Below are positions 56,062 to 64,000 of a stretch of 64,000 nt of DNA, one piece after another. The stretch comes from CADEGL01 sp050180485 (GTDB lineage: Bacteria > Pseudomonadota > Alphaproteobacteria > CADEGL01): positions 1 through 64,000 of the forward strand of contig JBFXED010000001.1 in the NCBI GenBank assembly GCA_050180485.1. Direction: 5' to 3'. The notes below the pieces were generated by a model. The model made no database searches and was not told the origin of the DNA. It was given only the letters and a program-made list of their open reading frames with translations. A program made the translations under genes and the position numbers. Every line of letters starts with the position of its first letter. Position 1 is the stretch's first letter.

Positions 56062-59030
56062 CGCGCGCGCCACACGTCTTTTCCATTCCGGCCGGCGTGC
56101 CGTTTCTCGACGCGCTTGCCAAGGGCCTCTTGGCGGAGTTCGCGGGCAAGCCCGAAGAATTGTCGCAAGTCCGCATCTTCCTGCCGACCCGCCGCTCGGT
56201 GCGCACTTTGTCCGAAGCGTTCCTGCGCCAAAGCGAGGGTGCGGCCCTGCTGCTACCGCGTCTGACGCCGCTGGGCGACGTGGATGCCGACGATCTCCTG
56301 CTGACCGCCGGCGAAGATGATGGGTTTGAGGACCCCGAGTTGCCGCCCGCCCTGCCCGAGATGCGACGGCGCCTCCTGCTGGCGCGCCTGATCGAGACGT
56401 TTGAGCGGCAAACAACGGGGCGGAAGCGTGGCGCCGATCATGCGGTGCGCCTGGCCGCGGAACTCACGCGCCTGATCGACCGGGTCGAGACGGAGCGGCT
56501 CGGCTTCGATCGGCTGGCCAGCCTGGTGCCAGACAAGTTCGCGGCCCATTGGCGCGATACGCTCAAGTTTCTGAGCATTGTCACCGAACGTTGGCCCGCG
56601 GTGCTGGAGGAGGAAAACGCCCTCGATCCGGCGCAGCGCCGGAACCGGCTTCTGGAAGCCCAAGCCGCGCGCTGGCGCAAGGCGCCGCCGGATGAGCCCG
56701 TGATCGCCGCCGGCTCGACCGGCTCCATCCCCGCGACGGCGGAACTTCTGTCGGTGATCGCGCGCCAGCCTCAAGGCCGCGTCGTCCTGCCCGGCCTCGA
56801 CACGGCGATGGACGGCGAAAGCTGGGAGAGGTTGGAGCCGAGCCATCCGCAGTTCGCGCTTCGGTTCCTCCTCGAACGGCTCGACGTGCCGCGCGACCGC
56901 GTGCGGCTCTGGCACGATCTGGAAACGCCCGCGCGCGGTCGGCTGCTGACGGAAACCATGCGGCCTGCGGCCACGAGCGAGGCATGGCGCCAAGCCGAGG
57001 GCACGATCTCTACGAACGCGCTCGACGGACTGGAGTGCATCGATTGCCCCGGGCCGATGGAGGAGGCCGGCGTCATCGCGCTGCGCTTGCGCCATGCGCT
57101 CGAGACGCCGGGCAAGACGGCGGCCCTGGTCACACCCGACCGCGATCTGGCGCGCCGGGTTGCCGCTGAGCTGCGCCGATGGGAGGTCGAGGTCGACGAT
57201 TCGGCTGGCATGCCGTTGGGGGCGACACCGCCCGGCGCGTTCCTGCGTCTGCTCGCAGCGGCCGCGGCGGAACGCTTTGCGCCCGTGCCGCTGTTGGCAT
57301 TGTTGAAACATCCCCTGGCCGCGGGCGGTCTCGATCCCGGCGCGTTCCGCGCCCATGCGCGCGCGCTCGAAACCGCCGTCCTGCGCGGTCCGCGCCCGGC
57401 GCCGGGTTTGACCGGCGTACGCGCCTCCCTGGCTGATGCGCCCGTGAGGGCGGCGGAGCGCAAGCGTCTTGAAAGCTTCGTCGACCGGATCGTGCGCCAT
57501 GTGACGCCGTTCGTGGAGATTTTGTCGCGCCCGGGCGTCGCATTCGACGCCGCGCTGACCGCCCATGTGCGGGCCGCCGAAGCGCTGGCCGCCTCGCACG
57601 AGAAGAACGGCGCCGAGCGATTGTGGGCGGGTGACGATGGCGAAGCCGCGGCGCGCTTCGTGGCCGAACTACACGCCTCGGCGCCCTTGCTGTCGGACGA
57701 GGCCGGCGAAACCTATGCCGCCGTACTGGGCGCGCTGTTGGACGGCGCGGTCGTGCGGCCGCGCTATGGCCGCCATCCGCGTCTTCATATCTGGGGCCCG
57801 ATCGAAGCGCGGCTGCAGTCGGCCGACCTCATGGTGCTTGGCGGGCTGAACGAAGGCACCTGGCCACGCCTGGCCGCATCCGATCCATGGATGAGCCGGC
57901 CCATGCAGTCCGATTTCGGTCTGCCGGAGCCGGAGCGGCGCATTGGCCAGTCGGCGCATGATTTCGTCCAGGCCGCCTCGGGTGGCGAGGTGGTGTTGAC
58001 CCGCGCGGCGCGCGCCGAGGGCGCGCCCACGGTTCCCTCGCGCTGGCTCCTGCGCCTCGGCACGGTGCTGAAAGGCGCTGGCTTGCTCGACGGAATGGTG
58101 GCGTGCGGCGCTTGGGGCGATTCGCCGTGGAGCGCTTGGCAACGTGTACTCGATGGAGTCGTCGAAGCAAGCATACGCGCCACGCGGCCGGAGCCGTGTC
58201 CGCCCGTCGCCGCGCGTCCGCGCGAATTGCGTCTGACCGAGATCGGCACCTGGATGCGCAATCCGTATGCGATTTATGCGCGCCATATCCTCGCGCTTAA
58301 ACCGCTCGACCCGATCGACGCCGATCCGGGCGCGGCCGAGCGCGGCACGATCCTTCACAAGGCACTGCACGAGTTCCTCAAGGCCCACCCGGACGGCATG
58401 CCGGAGAACGCGCTGGAGAAGCTTCTCGACGCCGGCCGCACCGCCTTTGGCCCGGCATTGGAGCGGCCGGGTGTCGCCGCTTTTTGGTGGCCGCGCTTTG
58501 AGCGCGTCGCGCGCTGGTTCATCGAATCCGCGGCGCAGCCTGGCGTGCACACCTTGGGGACGGAGGTAAGCGGGCGAATTGAGATCGCTGCGCCGGCCGG
58601 AACGTTCGCGCTGCGTGCTCGCGCCGACCGCATCGACCGTCTGCCCGACGGCGGCCTCTCGATCATCGACTACAAGACGGGTGGCGTGCCGCGCGCGGCG
58701 GACGTCGAGGCAGGACTCGAACCGCAGCTTCCGCTCGAAGCTTTGATTGCCAGCGCGGGCGGTTTCGAGGGCGTGTCCAAAGGCACGGTCGCGGAGTTGG
58801 CGTATTGGCGCGTCACGGGGCGCGATCCGGCGGGCGAGGTCAGGCGGCTCGATAGCGATCCGATGATCGCCGCCGCTGAGGCACTGGCGGGGTTGAGTGC
58901 GCTGGTGGCGGCCTTCGACGATCCGGCGCAGCCTTATGCCGCCCATCCTGACCCCGACCGACCTGTTCCCTATGACGACTACGCCCATCTGGCGCGCGTC
59001 AAGGAATGGGCGGTGGAGGAGGGCGAATGA
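56058..59030 (+). CDS. addB: AddB, second subunit of the AddAB recombination helicase-nuclease
   Basis: A 990-residue protein of the alphaproteobacterial AddB family. The N-terminal helicase-like region has IPAGVPFLDALAKGLL and lacks a Walker A. The RecB-type nuclease motif LSIIDYKTGG lies near residue 870. The cysteine cluster that ligates iron-sulfur in Bacillus AddB is not seen in the C-terminal part. With AddA it trims double-strand ends before RecA loading. It overlaps murU and addA by 4 bases. Confidence 0.94.
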   Translation: MTRAPHVFSIPAGVPFLDALAKGLLAEFAGKPEELSQVRIFLPTRRSVRTLSEAFLRQSEGAALLLPRLTPLGDVDADDLLLTAGEDDGFEDPELPPALPEMRRRLLLARLIETFERQTTGRKRGADHAVRLAAELTRLIDRVETERLGFDRLASLVPDKFAAHWRDTLKFLSIVTERWPAVLEEENALDPAQRRNRLLEAQAARWRKAPPDEPVIAAGSTGSIPATAELLSVIARQPQGRVVLPGLDTAMDGESWERLEPSHPQFALRFLLERLDVPRDRVRLWHDLETPARGRLLTETMRPAATSEAWRQAEGTISTNALDGLECIDCPGPMEEAGVIALRLRHALETPGKTAALVTPDRDLARRVAAELRRWEVEVDDSAGMPLGATPPGAFLRLLAAAAAERFAPVPLLALLKHPLAAGGLDPGAFRAHARALETAVLRGPRPAPGLTGVRASLADAPVRAAERKRLESFVDRIVRHVTPFVEILSRPGVAFDAALTAHVRAAEALAASHEKNGAERLWAGDDGEAAARFVAELHASAPLLSDEAGETYAAVLGALLDGAVVRPRYGRHPRLHIWGPIEARLQSADLMVLGGLNEGTWPRLAASDPWMSRPMQSDFGLPEPERRIGQSAHDFVQAASGGEVVLTRAARAEGAPTVPSRWLLRLGTVLKGAGLLDGMVACGAWGDSPWSAWQRVLDGVVEASIRATRPEPCPPVAARPRELRLTEIGTWMRNPYAIYARHILALKPLDPIDADPGAAERGTILHKALHEFLKAHPDGMPENALEKLLDAGRTAFGPALERPGVAAFWWPRFERVARWFIESAAQPGVHTLGTEVSGRIEIAAPAGTFALRARADRIDRLPDGGLSIIDYKTGGVPRAADVEAGLEPQLPLEALIASAGGFEGVSKGTVAELAYWRVTGRDPAGEVRRLDSDPMIAAAEALAGLSALVAAFDDPAQPYAAHPDPDRPVPYDDYAHLARVKEWAVEEGE

Positions 59031-62000
59031 CTGCGGCGCAATTGCGCGCGGCCGATCCGCGCCAATCGGCCTGGGTGTCGGCTTCGGCCGGGACCGGCAA
59101 GACCAAGGTGCTGACCGACCGCGTCTTGCGCGCCATGCTGGCCGGTACGCCGCCGGCGCGCATCCTGTGCCTGACCTTCACCCGCGCGGCGGCGGCGGAG
59201 ATGTCGAACCGCCTGCACGAACGTCTCGCCGAATGGGCGGTGATGCCGCAGGAGAAGCTGGCCGTCGCGTTGGGCGAGCTGATGGGCGCAGCGGCGCGCG
59301 ATGACCAGATCGACCGGGCACGCCGCTTGTTCGCCGCCGTGCTGGACGCGCCGGGCGGCCTCAAGATCATGACCATTCATGCCTTCTGCCAGTCGCTCGT
59401 CGCGCGCTTCCCGCTCGAAGCCGGCATTCCACCGCACTTCAAGTTGGCCGAGGAACGCATGGCGGACGAATTGCTGCACGAAGCGCGCGAGGAGGTCTTA
59501 CAGGCGGCGCGCTGGGACGGCGGCGGGCCCGCGCGCCTGCGCGAGGCCCTGGCGCGCGTCACCACACTGGTGGACGAAGGGCGCTTCGGCGAGTTGATGG
59601 CTGCGCTGATCCGCGAACGCGGACGGTTGCAGCGTCTGTTGTCCGCGAAGCACGGCGTGATGGGAATCGTGAAGGCGTTGGCCGCACGTCTGGGCGTGGA
59701 CGCGGACGCGACGGCGGAGTCGGTCGTGACCGAGGCGGTCGCCGATGGTGCGTTCGACGCGGTCAAGCTCAAGCGCGCCGCGGATGCACTTTCACGCGGC
59801 AGCAAGACCGATGTGAGCCGGTCGGAAATCATTTCGGCTTGGCTGTCATGTGATCCCAACATGCGCGGCCAAAACTTTAAGGAGTGCTTAAAGGCGTATT
59901 TCACTCAAAAAGGACCGCCCTTTAAGACATTCGCGACCAAGCAAGCCGTGGTTGTTTGGGCTGAAGTAGAAGAGGTTTTGCGGACGGAAGCGGGACGGCT
60001 AGCGCGCGTTCTAGAACGTCATAACGCGGCCGCCACCTTGCGAGCGACCGAGGCCGTTCTGATCCTGGCCGAGGCTATCTTCGATCGTTACGAGCGGCGC
60101 AAGCGCGCCATCGGCGCGCTCGACTACGACGATCTGATCCTGGCCGCGGTCGAACTGCTGGAACGTCCGGGATCGGCGCCCTGGGTGCTCTACAAGCTGG
60201 ATGGTGGCCTCGACCATATCCTGGTGGACGAAGCACAGGACACGAATCCCGAACAGTGGTCCGTTGTGACGGCGCTGGCCGCCGAGTTCTTCGCGGGCGC
60301 GGGCGCACGCGAAGTGGCACGCACCGTCTTCGCGGTCGGCGATCCCAAGCAGTCGATTTTCAGCTTCCAGCGCGCCGACCCCGCGCGCTTCGCGGCCACG
60401 CGCGAGGCGCTGGAGTCGGCGGCGCATGCGGCCGATCTGGGCTGGGAATCGGTCGCGCTCGAGCTTTCCTTCCGTTCCACCGAATCCGTGCTGCGCGCCG
60501 TCGATGCGGTCTTCGCGCGCGATGCGGCCAAGGACGGTGTCGTGGGCACCGACGAATCGGTTCATCACGAGGCGCATCGCAAAGGCCAAGCTGGTCTCGT
60601 GGAGGTTTGGCCTATCGCCGAACCCGTGGACGGCGCGACGACGGTGCCCTGGGCCTTGCCGGTCAGCCGCCCGGCACCGCCTGCGCCGCGCTTGCGCGTC
60701 GCGCGCGCGATCGCACGGCGAGTCCGGGATTGGATCACGGCGGATGCCAAGCAAGGCGACGAAGCTTGGCTGGATTCGAAAGCACGCCGCGTCCGGGCCG
60801 GCGACATCCTGGTCCTGGTGCGGCGGCGCGGCGACTTCGTCGAGGAACTGGTGCGCGAGTTGAAGGCGCTCGACGTGCCGGTGGCGGGCGTCGACCGCAT
60901 GGTGCTGGCTGAGCAACTCGCGGTCATGGATCTGATCGCGCTGGGCGAGACGTTGCTCCTGCCCGACGACGATTTGACCCTGGCCACCGTGCTCAAGGGG
61001 CCATTGATCGGTTTGAGCGAGGAGGATCTGTTCGACTTGGCCCACGGCCGAGACGGAAAACTGTGGGACGCCTTGCAAGCGCGTGCCGGCGAGCGCGGAT
61101 TGTTCGGTGCGGCCTTTGCGTTTCTCGCGGAATTGCGCGCCCGCGTCGATTTCGTAAGGCCCTACGAGCTTTATGCAGATTTGCTCAACCGCGGCGGCCG
61201 GCAAAAACTGTTGGCGCGGCTAGGCACCGAGGCTGCCGATCCGATCGAGGAGTTCCTGTCGCTCGCCTTGAGCTACGAGCGGGTTTGCCCGCCTTCATTG
61301 CAAGGTTTCCTCCATTGGGTGCGCGCGGGTGCCGCAGAGGTTAAGCGCGAGCTGGATCGCGCGGAGGGCGCGGTCCGCGTGATGACCGTGCACGGCGCCA
61401 AGGGTTTGCAGGCGCCCATCGTATTCTTGCCCGACACGCTGCAGCCGCCGACGCAGGACGAGGCGCTTTTGTGGCCGGACGGACTTCTGCTGTGGCCGCC
61501 GCGGAAGGCGCTGGAAGATCCGTTCAGCGCTGCTATGCGCGCGGCTTCGCGCGTGGAACGAGACCGCGAGTATCGGCGTCTTCTCTACGTCGCCATGACG
61601 CGCGCCGAGGACCGCCTCTATGTCGCTGGCTGGCGCGGTGGAAAGGCGCCGCCGTCCGGGAATTGGTACGAACTGGTCCGTGCCGGTCTCGAACCTGTGG
61701 CCGAGAAAGTGGCGTTTCCGGACGGCGAAGGATTGCGTCTGTCCAACGCGCAAAGCGCGAAGCCGGAAGGTGCCGCGCGCGCCGCATTCGTGACGAGAGC
61801 GGTCGAACCCGTGCCCGACTGGATTGGCCGACCGCCGCCGCCGGAGCCGATCCCCTCGCGTCCTCTGGCGCCGTCGCGCCCTTCCGCGGACGAACCCGCG
61901 GTGCAATCGCCGCTTGCGGGCGACGACGGCGCGCGTTTTCGCCGCGGTCTGATCGTCCATCGTCTGCTGCAGACCCTGCCGGACCTGGAACCCGCCGCGC

Positions 62001-62425
62001 GCGCCGCAGCCGCCCGGCGCTATCTGGCCCAAGGCGGGCTCGGCCTCGATGAAGCGGCACGTGCTTCTCTGGCGCAGGAGGCACTGCGCCTACTCGATGC
62101 GCCCGGCTTCGCGCGCCTGTTCGGATCCGGCTCGCGCGCCGAGGTGCCGCTCATCGGGCGGCTGAACGAGACGGTCGTTGTCGGCCAGGTCGACCGGCTG
62201 ATTGTGGATGCTGCCGGCATCCTGGTCGCCGACTACAAGACGAACCGCCCTCCACCCAAACGGGTGGAGGATGTCTCGCCCCTCTATCTGCGCCAGATGG
62301 CCTGTTACCGGGCGCTGTTGCAGCAAATCTATCCGGGCCGACTGGTCGAATGCGCCCTAGTGTGGACAGATGGTCCGGATTTCATGATGATTCCCAATGG
62401 CTTGATGGATGTCCACGCACCTTGA
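59027..62425 (+). CDS. addA: AddA helicase-nuclease
   Basis: A 1132-residue UvrD-type helicase with a C-terminal nuclease. Walker A is SASAGTGKTK (18-27); motif II LVDEAQDTNPEQW lies near 400; motif GDPKQSIFSFQRA follows; MTVHGAKGLQAP is motif V. The RecB nuclease motif is VADYKTNRPPP near 1068. It is the active motor and one nuclease of AddAB. A stretch around 59870-59950 is richer in A and T than its surroundings. trxA follows 91 bases later. Confidence 0.95.
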   Translation: MTAAQLRAADPRQSAWVSASAGTGKTKVLTDRVLRAMLAGTPPARILCLTFTRAAAAEMSNRLHERLAEWAVMPQEKLAVALGELMGAAARDDQIDRARRLFAAVLDAPGGLKIMTIHAFCQSLVARFPLEAGIPPHFKLAEERMADELLHEAREEVLQAARWDGGGPARLREALARVTTLVDEGRFGELMAALIRERGRLQRLLSAKHGVMGIVKALAARLGVDADATAESVVTEAVADGAFDAVKLKRAADALSRGSKTDVSRSEIISAWLSCDPNMRGQNFKECLKAYFTQKGPPFKTFATKQAVVVWAEVEEVLRTEAGRLARVLERHNAAATLRATEAVLILAEAIFDRYERRKRAIGALDYDDLILAAVELLERPGSAPWVLYKLDGGLDHILVDEAQDTNPEQWSVVTALAAEFFAGAGAREVARTVFAVGDPKQSIFSFQRADPARFAATREALESAAHAADLGWESVALELSFRSTESVLRAVDAVFARDAAKDGVVGTDESVHHEAHRKGQAGLVEVWPIAEPVDGATTVPWALPVSRPAPPAPRLRVARAIARRVRDWITADAKQGDEAWLDSKARRVRAGDILVLVRRRGDFVEELVRELKALDVPVAGVDRMVLAEQLAVMDLIALGETLLLPDDDLTLATVLKGPLIGLSEEDLFDLAHGRDGKLWDALQARAGERGLFGAAFAFLAELRARVDFVRPYELYADLLNRGGRQKLLARLGTEAADPIEEFLSLALSYERVCPPSLQGFLHWVRAGAAEVKRELDRAEGAVRVMTVHGAKGLQAPIVFLPDTLQPPTQDEALLWPDGLLLWPPRKALEDPFSAAMRAASRVERDREYRRLLYVAMTRAEDRLYVAGWRGGKAPPSGNWYELVRAGLEPVAEKVAFPDGEGLRLSNAQSAKPEGAARAAFVTRAVEPVPDWIGRPPPPEPIPSRPLAPSRPSADEPAVQSPLAGDDGARFRRGLIVHRLLQTLPDLEPAARAAAARRYLAQGGLGLDEAARASLAQEALRLLDAPGFARLFGSGSRAEVPLIGRLNETVVVGQVDRLIVDAAGILVADYKTNRPPPKRVEDVSPLYLRQMACYRALLQQIYPGRLVECALVWTDGPDFMMIPNGLMDVHAP

Positions 62426-62516
62426 CCCGGTTTCGCGCCGACCCTAAATATTGTCGGCATTCGCCCACGAGCCGCCATCCGGTGGAACCGTTGATCCAGG
62501 ACAGAAGGGAACACCC

Positions 62517-62840
62517 ATGAGCGCCACCACCGCCGTCACCGACGATTCGTTCGAGAACCAGGTGCTCAAGGCCAGCGGCCCGGTGCTGGTGGATTTCTGG
62601 GCCGAATGGTGTGGTCCCTGCAAACAGATCGCGCCTGCGCTGGAAGATCTGGCCAAGGACCTGACCGGCAAGCTAACGGTCGCCAAGATGAACGTGGACG
62701 AGAACCAGAAGACGCCGATGCGCTACAACGTGCGCGGCATTCCCATGCTCCTCATCTTCAAGGACGGCCAAGTGGTCGCCCAGAAGGTCGGTAGCCTGCC
62801 CAAGAGCAAGCTGGTGGAGTGGGTCCAGTCGGTTCTCTGA
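62517..62840 (+). CDS. trxA: Thioredoxin
   Basis: A 107-residue thioredoxin with active site WAEWCGPCKQIAP and cis-proline RGIPMLLIF. It reduces disulfides in the cytoplasm. The start has AGAAGGGAACACCC before the ATG. It follows addA, as is common in alphaproteobacteria; two terminator hairpins follow. Confidence 0.97.
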   Translation: MSATTAVTDDSFENQVLKASGPVLVDFWAEWCGPCKQIAPALEDLAKDLTGKLTVAKMNVDENQKTPMRYNVRGIPMLLIFKDGQVVAQKVGSLPKSKLVEWVQSVL

Positions 62841-62852
62841 CACGGCCCCCAA

Positions 62853-62875
62853 AGTCCCGCTGATGCGGGGCTTTC
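62853..62875 (+). terminator. First terminator after trxA
   Basis: AGTCCCGC-TGAT-GCGGGGCT (8-base stem with one G-T pair) and a short T run, beginning 12 bases after the trxA stop. Confidence 0.75.
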
Positions 62876-62891
62876 CGGTTTTCGTGTTTTC

Positions 62892-62918
62892 AAGGGATGG
62901 GGATTCATTCCCTTTTTT
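62892..62918 (+). terminator. Second hairpin after trxA
   Basis: AAGGGA, 11 bases, TCCCTT followed by TTTT. A weaker stem than the first; together they would make a tandem terminator. Confidence 0.5.
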
Positions 62919-62929
62919 GGGGACCCCTG

Positions 62930-62960
62930 TTTCCGTTCCCGCAAAAGCATCGTATATAAA
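62930..62960 (+). promoter_or_regulatory. Likely promoter of the cold-shock gene
   Basis: TTTCCG (62930-62935), 17 bases, then TATATA (62953-62958). The -10 is good, the -35 weak. A start near 62965 gives a leader of about 130 bases, long as in cold-shock mRNAs. Confidence 0.5.
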
Positions 62961-63064
62961 TACGGTCGAAACTTTCGGCTCGCCCGTGCAGGCCCCTTGG
63001 GCTCCTCACAAAAGCAATGCCGAACGTGGAGCAGGTCTCCGTGATGGTCGCGGGGGCTTGATAT

Positions 63065-63082
63065 GCGCCCAGGCGCTTTTTT
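63065..63082 (+). terminator. Hairpin with T run right before the csp ribosome site
   Basis: GCGCC-CA-GGCGC then six T (63077-63082). It ends 5 bases before the GGAG at 63087-63090 of the cold-shock gene. As a true terminator it would silence the gene, so it may be an attenuator or a temperature-sensitive element. Confidence 0.6.
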
Positions 63083-63093
63083 GAATGGAGACT

Positions 63094-63300
63094 ATGGTGG
63101 CGAACGGTACGGTTAAGTGGTTCAACTCGCAGAAGGGTTACGGCTTCATCCAGCCCAGCGAGGGCGGTGCGGATGTGTTCGTGCACATCAGCGCGGTTGA
63201 GGCGGCGGGTCTGCGCGGTCTGAACGAGGGCCAGCAGGTCAGCTACGACGTCGTCAGCGATCGCGGCAAGACGAAGGCCGCGAACCTGAAGGTCGTCTAA
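63094..63300 (+). CDS. Cold-shock protein (CspA family)
   Basis: A 68-residue single cold-shock domain with RNA-binding motifs GTVKWFNSQKGYGFIQPSEG and DVFVHISAVEAAGL. It binds single-stranded nucleic acid and melts mRNA structure in the cold. I take the second ATG (63094), since GGAG lies at 63087-63090; the first ATG (63085) would overlap it. A strong terminator follows. Confidence 0.93.
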   Translation: MVANGTVKWFNSQKGYGFIQPSEGGADVFVHISAVEAAGLRGLNEGQQVSYDVVSDRGKTKAANLKVV

Positions 63301-63329
63301 GCAAGACGAGTCCGCATCGCGGACAGAGA

Positions 63330-63358
63330 AGCCCGGCGCGCAAGCGCCGGGCTTTTTC
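63330..63358. terminator. Bidirectional terminator between csp and folC
   Basis: AGCCCGGCGC-GCAA-GCGCCGGGCT, a 10-base perfect stem, followed by TTTTTC on the plus strand and preceded by an A-rich run that gives T on the minus strand. It fits convergent csp and folC. Confidence 0.85.
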
Positions 63359-63366
63359 TTTGCGTG

Positions 63367-64000
63367 CTAGCCGTTTTCGGCCAGTACGGTACCCGCCAGA
63401 TAGAGCGAACCGCAGATCAGGATGCGCGCGGGCGCGCCTGCTGCCGTGACCTGCTTCAACGCGGTCGTGACATCGGGTGCCGTGCCGACAGCAATGCCAA
63501 GCGCCTGACCCGCTGCGGCGATCTCCTCTGGCGCCACGGCGGCCGAGTTACCGGGAATGGTGAGCGCCGTCAGCGATGCGGCATGGGGCGTCAGCGGGCG
63601 CAGGAAGCCCGCCACGTCCTTGGTGTTGATCATCCCGATAACGAGGTGCAACGGCCGCTCGCGCCATTCGCACGCCGTTTCGGCCAGGGCTTCACCGGCG
63701 GCGGGATTATGCCCGCCATCAAGCCATAGCTCCCAGCCCGCGGGTAAGAGCTTGATCAGCGATCCACGCGAGAGGCATTGCAACCGGGCGGGCCATTCGG
63801 CGGTTTGCAGGCCCATGCGGATCGCGCCATCGCCGATGGCAAAGCGCGCGGCCAAGGCCTCCACGGCGGCCACGGCCATGCCCGCGTTCGCGACCTGGTG
63901 CGCACCAGGCAATATGGGGCGGGGTAACGCGATGCGCCGCGCCTGTCCGCGATAGACAAAGCCGTTTTCCGTCCCCTCGACACGCCATTCCGCGCCGTGG
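63367..64000 (-). CDS. folC: Folylpolyglutamate/dihydrofolate synthase FolC, 3' part only
   Basis: The C-terminal part (about 210 residues) of FolC, cut by the window end. ALPRPILPGAHQVANAGMAVAAVEAL, WLDGGHNPAAGEALA and ILICGSLYLAGTVLAENG are FolC domain-2 motifs. It adds glutamate to folate and makes dihydrofolate. The start lies outside the window. Convergent to csp. Confidence 0.93.
   Translation of the reverse strand, partial: HGAEWRVEGTENGFVYRGQARRIALPRPILPGAHQVANAGMAVAAVEALAARFAIGDGAIRMGLQTAEWPARLQCLSRGSLIKLLPAGWELWLDGGHNPAAGEALAETACEWRERPLHLVIGMINTKDVAGFLRPLTPHAASLTALTIPGNSAAVAPEEIAAAGQALGIAVGTAPDVTTALKQVTAAGAPARILICGSLYLAGTVLAENG

Overview
The window is a GC-rich, tightly packed chromosomal segment of an alphaproteobacterium, most like Rhodospirillales or a related order. 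The main reasons are the chvI-chvG-hprK-rapZ-EIIA-ptsH-EI-ahcY order beside pckA, the tsaE-amgK-murU-addB-addA-trxA order with a convergent folC, and a long single-domain HyfG-type protein typical of environmental alphaproteobacteria. Genus and species cannot be read from the sequence. Many genes overlap by 1-4 bases (ATGA, GTGA, TGATG), so most blocks are translationally coupled operons. No rRNA, CRISPR array, prophage or intact insertion sequence was seen; there is one tRNA (Arg, anticodon CCG).

Layout. 1-5.2 kb: an AT-rich edge, a secreted protein of unknown function, then a DHA2 exporter, an acyl-CoA synthetase and an FtsJ-fold rRNA methyltransferase-like gene. 5.2-6.9 kb: an SLC13-type anion permease with RCK domains. 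7.2-14.7 kb: a small HTH regulator followed by hyfBCEFGI, a membrane complex related to group 4 hydrogenases and complex I whose large subunit lacks the usual nickel-binding cysteines. This cassette lies between a full-length small secreted-protein gene (14886-15353) and a decayed, frameshifted copy of that gene's 3' end (6991-7172). 15.5-20.7 kb: assorted metabolic genes (metal-free-looking M24/creatinase-fold hydrolase, orphan amino-acid binding protein, Rieske oxygenase, FAD protein). 20.8-23.5 kb: a tiny 47-residue ORF and the ydbH-ynbE-ydbL envelope triad.

23.5-35.4 kb is a phosphonate island. A phnM-like paralogue faces phnE; phnF-phnC-phnD-phnE run on the minus strand, phnGHIJKLMN on the plus strand, and a DUF1045 2H-phosphoesterase-like gene closes it. 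Two matching inverted repeats (TAGACAA-N10-TTGTCTA type) lie before phnC and between phnF and phnG and are likely PhnF operators. Transport (phnCDE), the C-P lyase core (phnGHIJ, KL) and the triphosphate diphosphatase and kinase steps (phnM, phnN) are present; phnP is not.

35.4-43.4 kb: tRNA-Arg, an amidohydrolase, an ABC ATPase coupled to a lipoprotein hydrolase, a zinc-finger protein, polA and an MFS transporter. 43.4-53.7 kb: pckA, a HugZ-like protein, the ChvI-ChvG two-component system, and a regulatory phosphotransferase chain (HprK, RapZ, EIIA-Man type, HPr, EI) ending at ahcY. No sugar permease (EIIBC) is present, so this PTS is probably regulatory. 53.8-62.8 kb: tsaE, the AmgK-MurU cell-wall recycling pair, AddB-AddA recombination nuclease and thioredoxin. 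The window ends with a cold-shock gene that has a long structured leader and the 3' part of folC.
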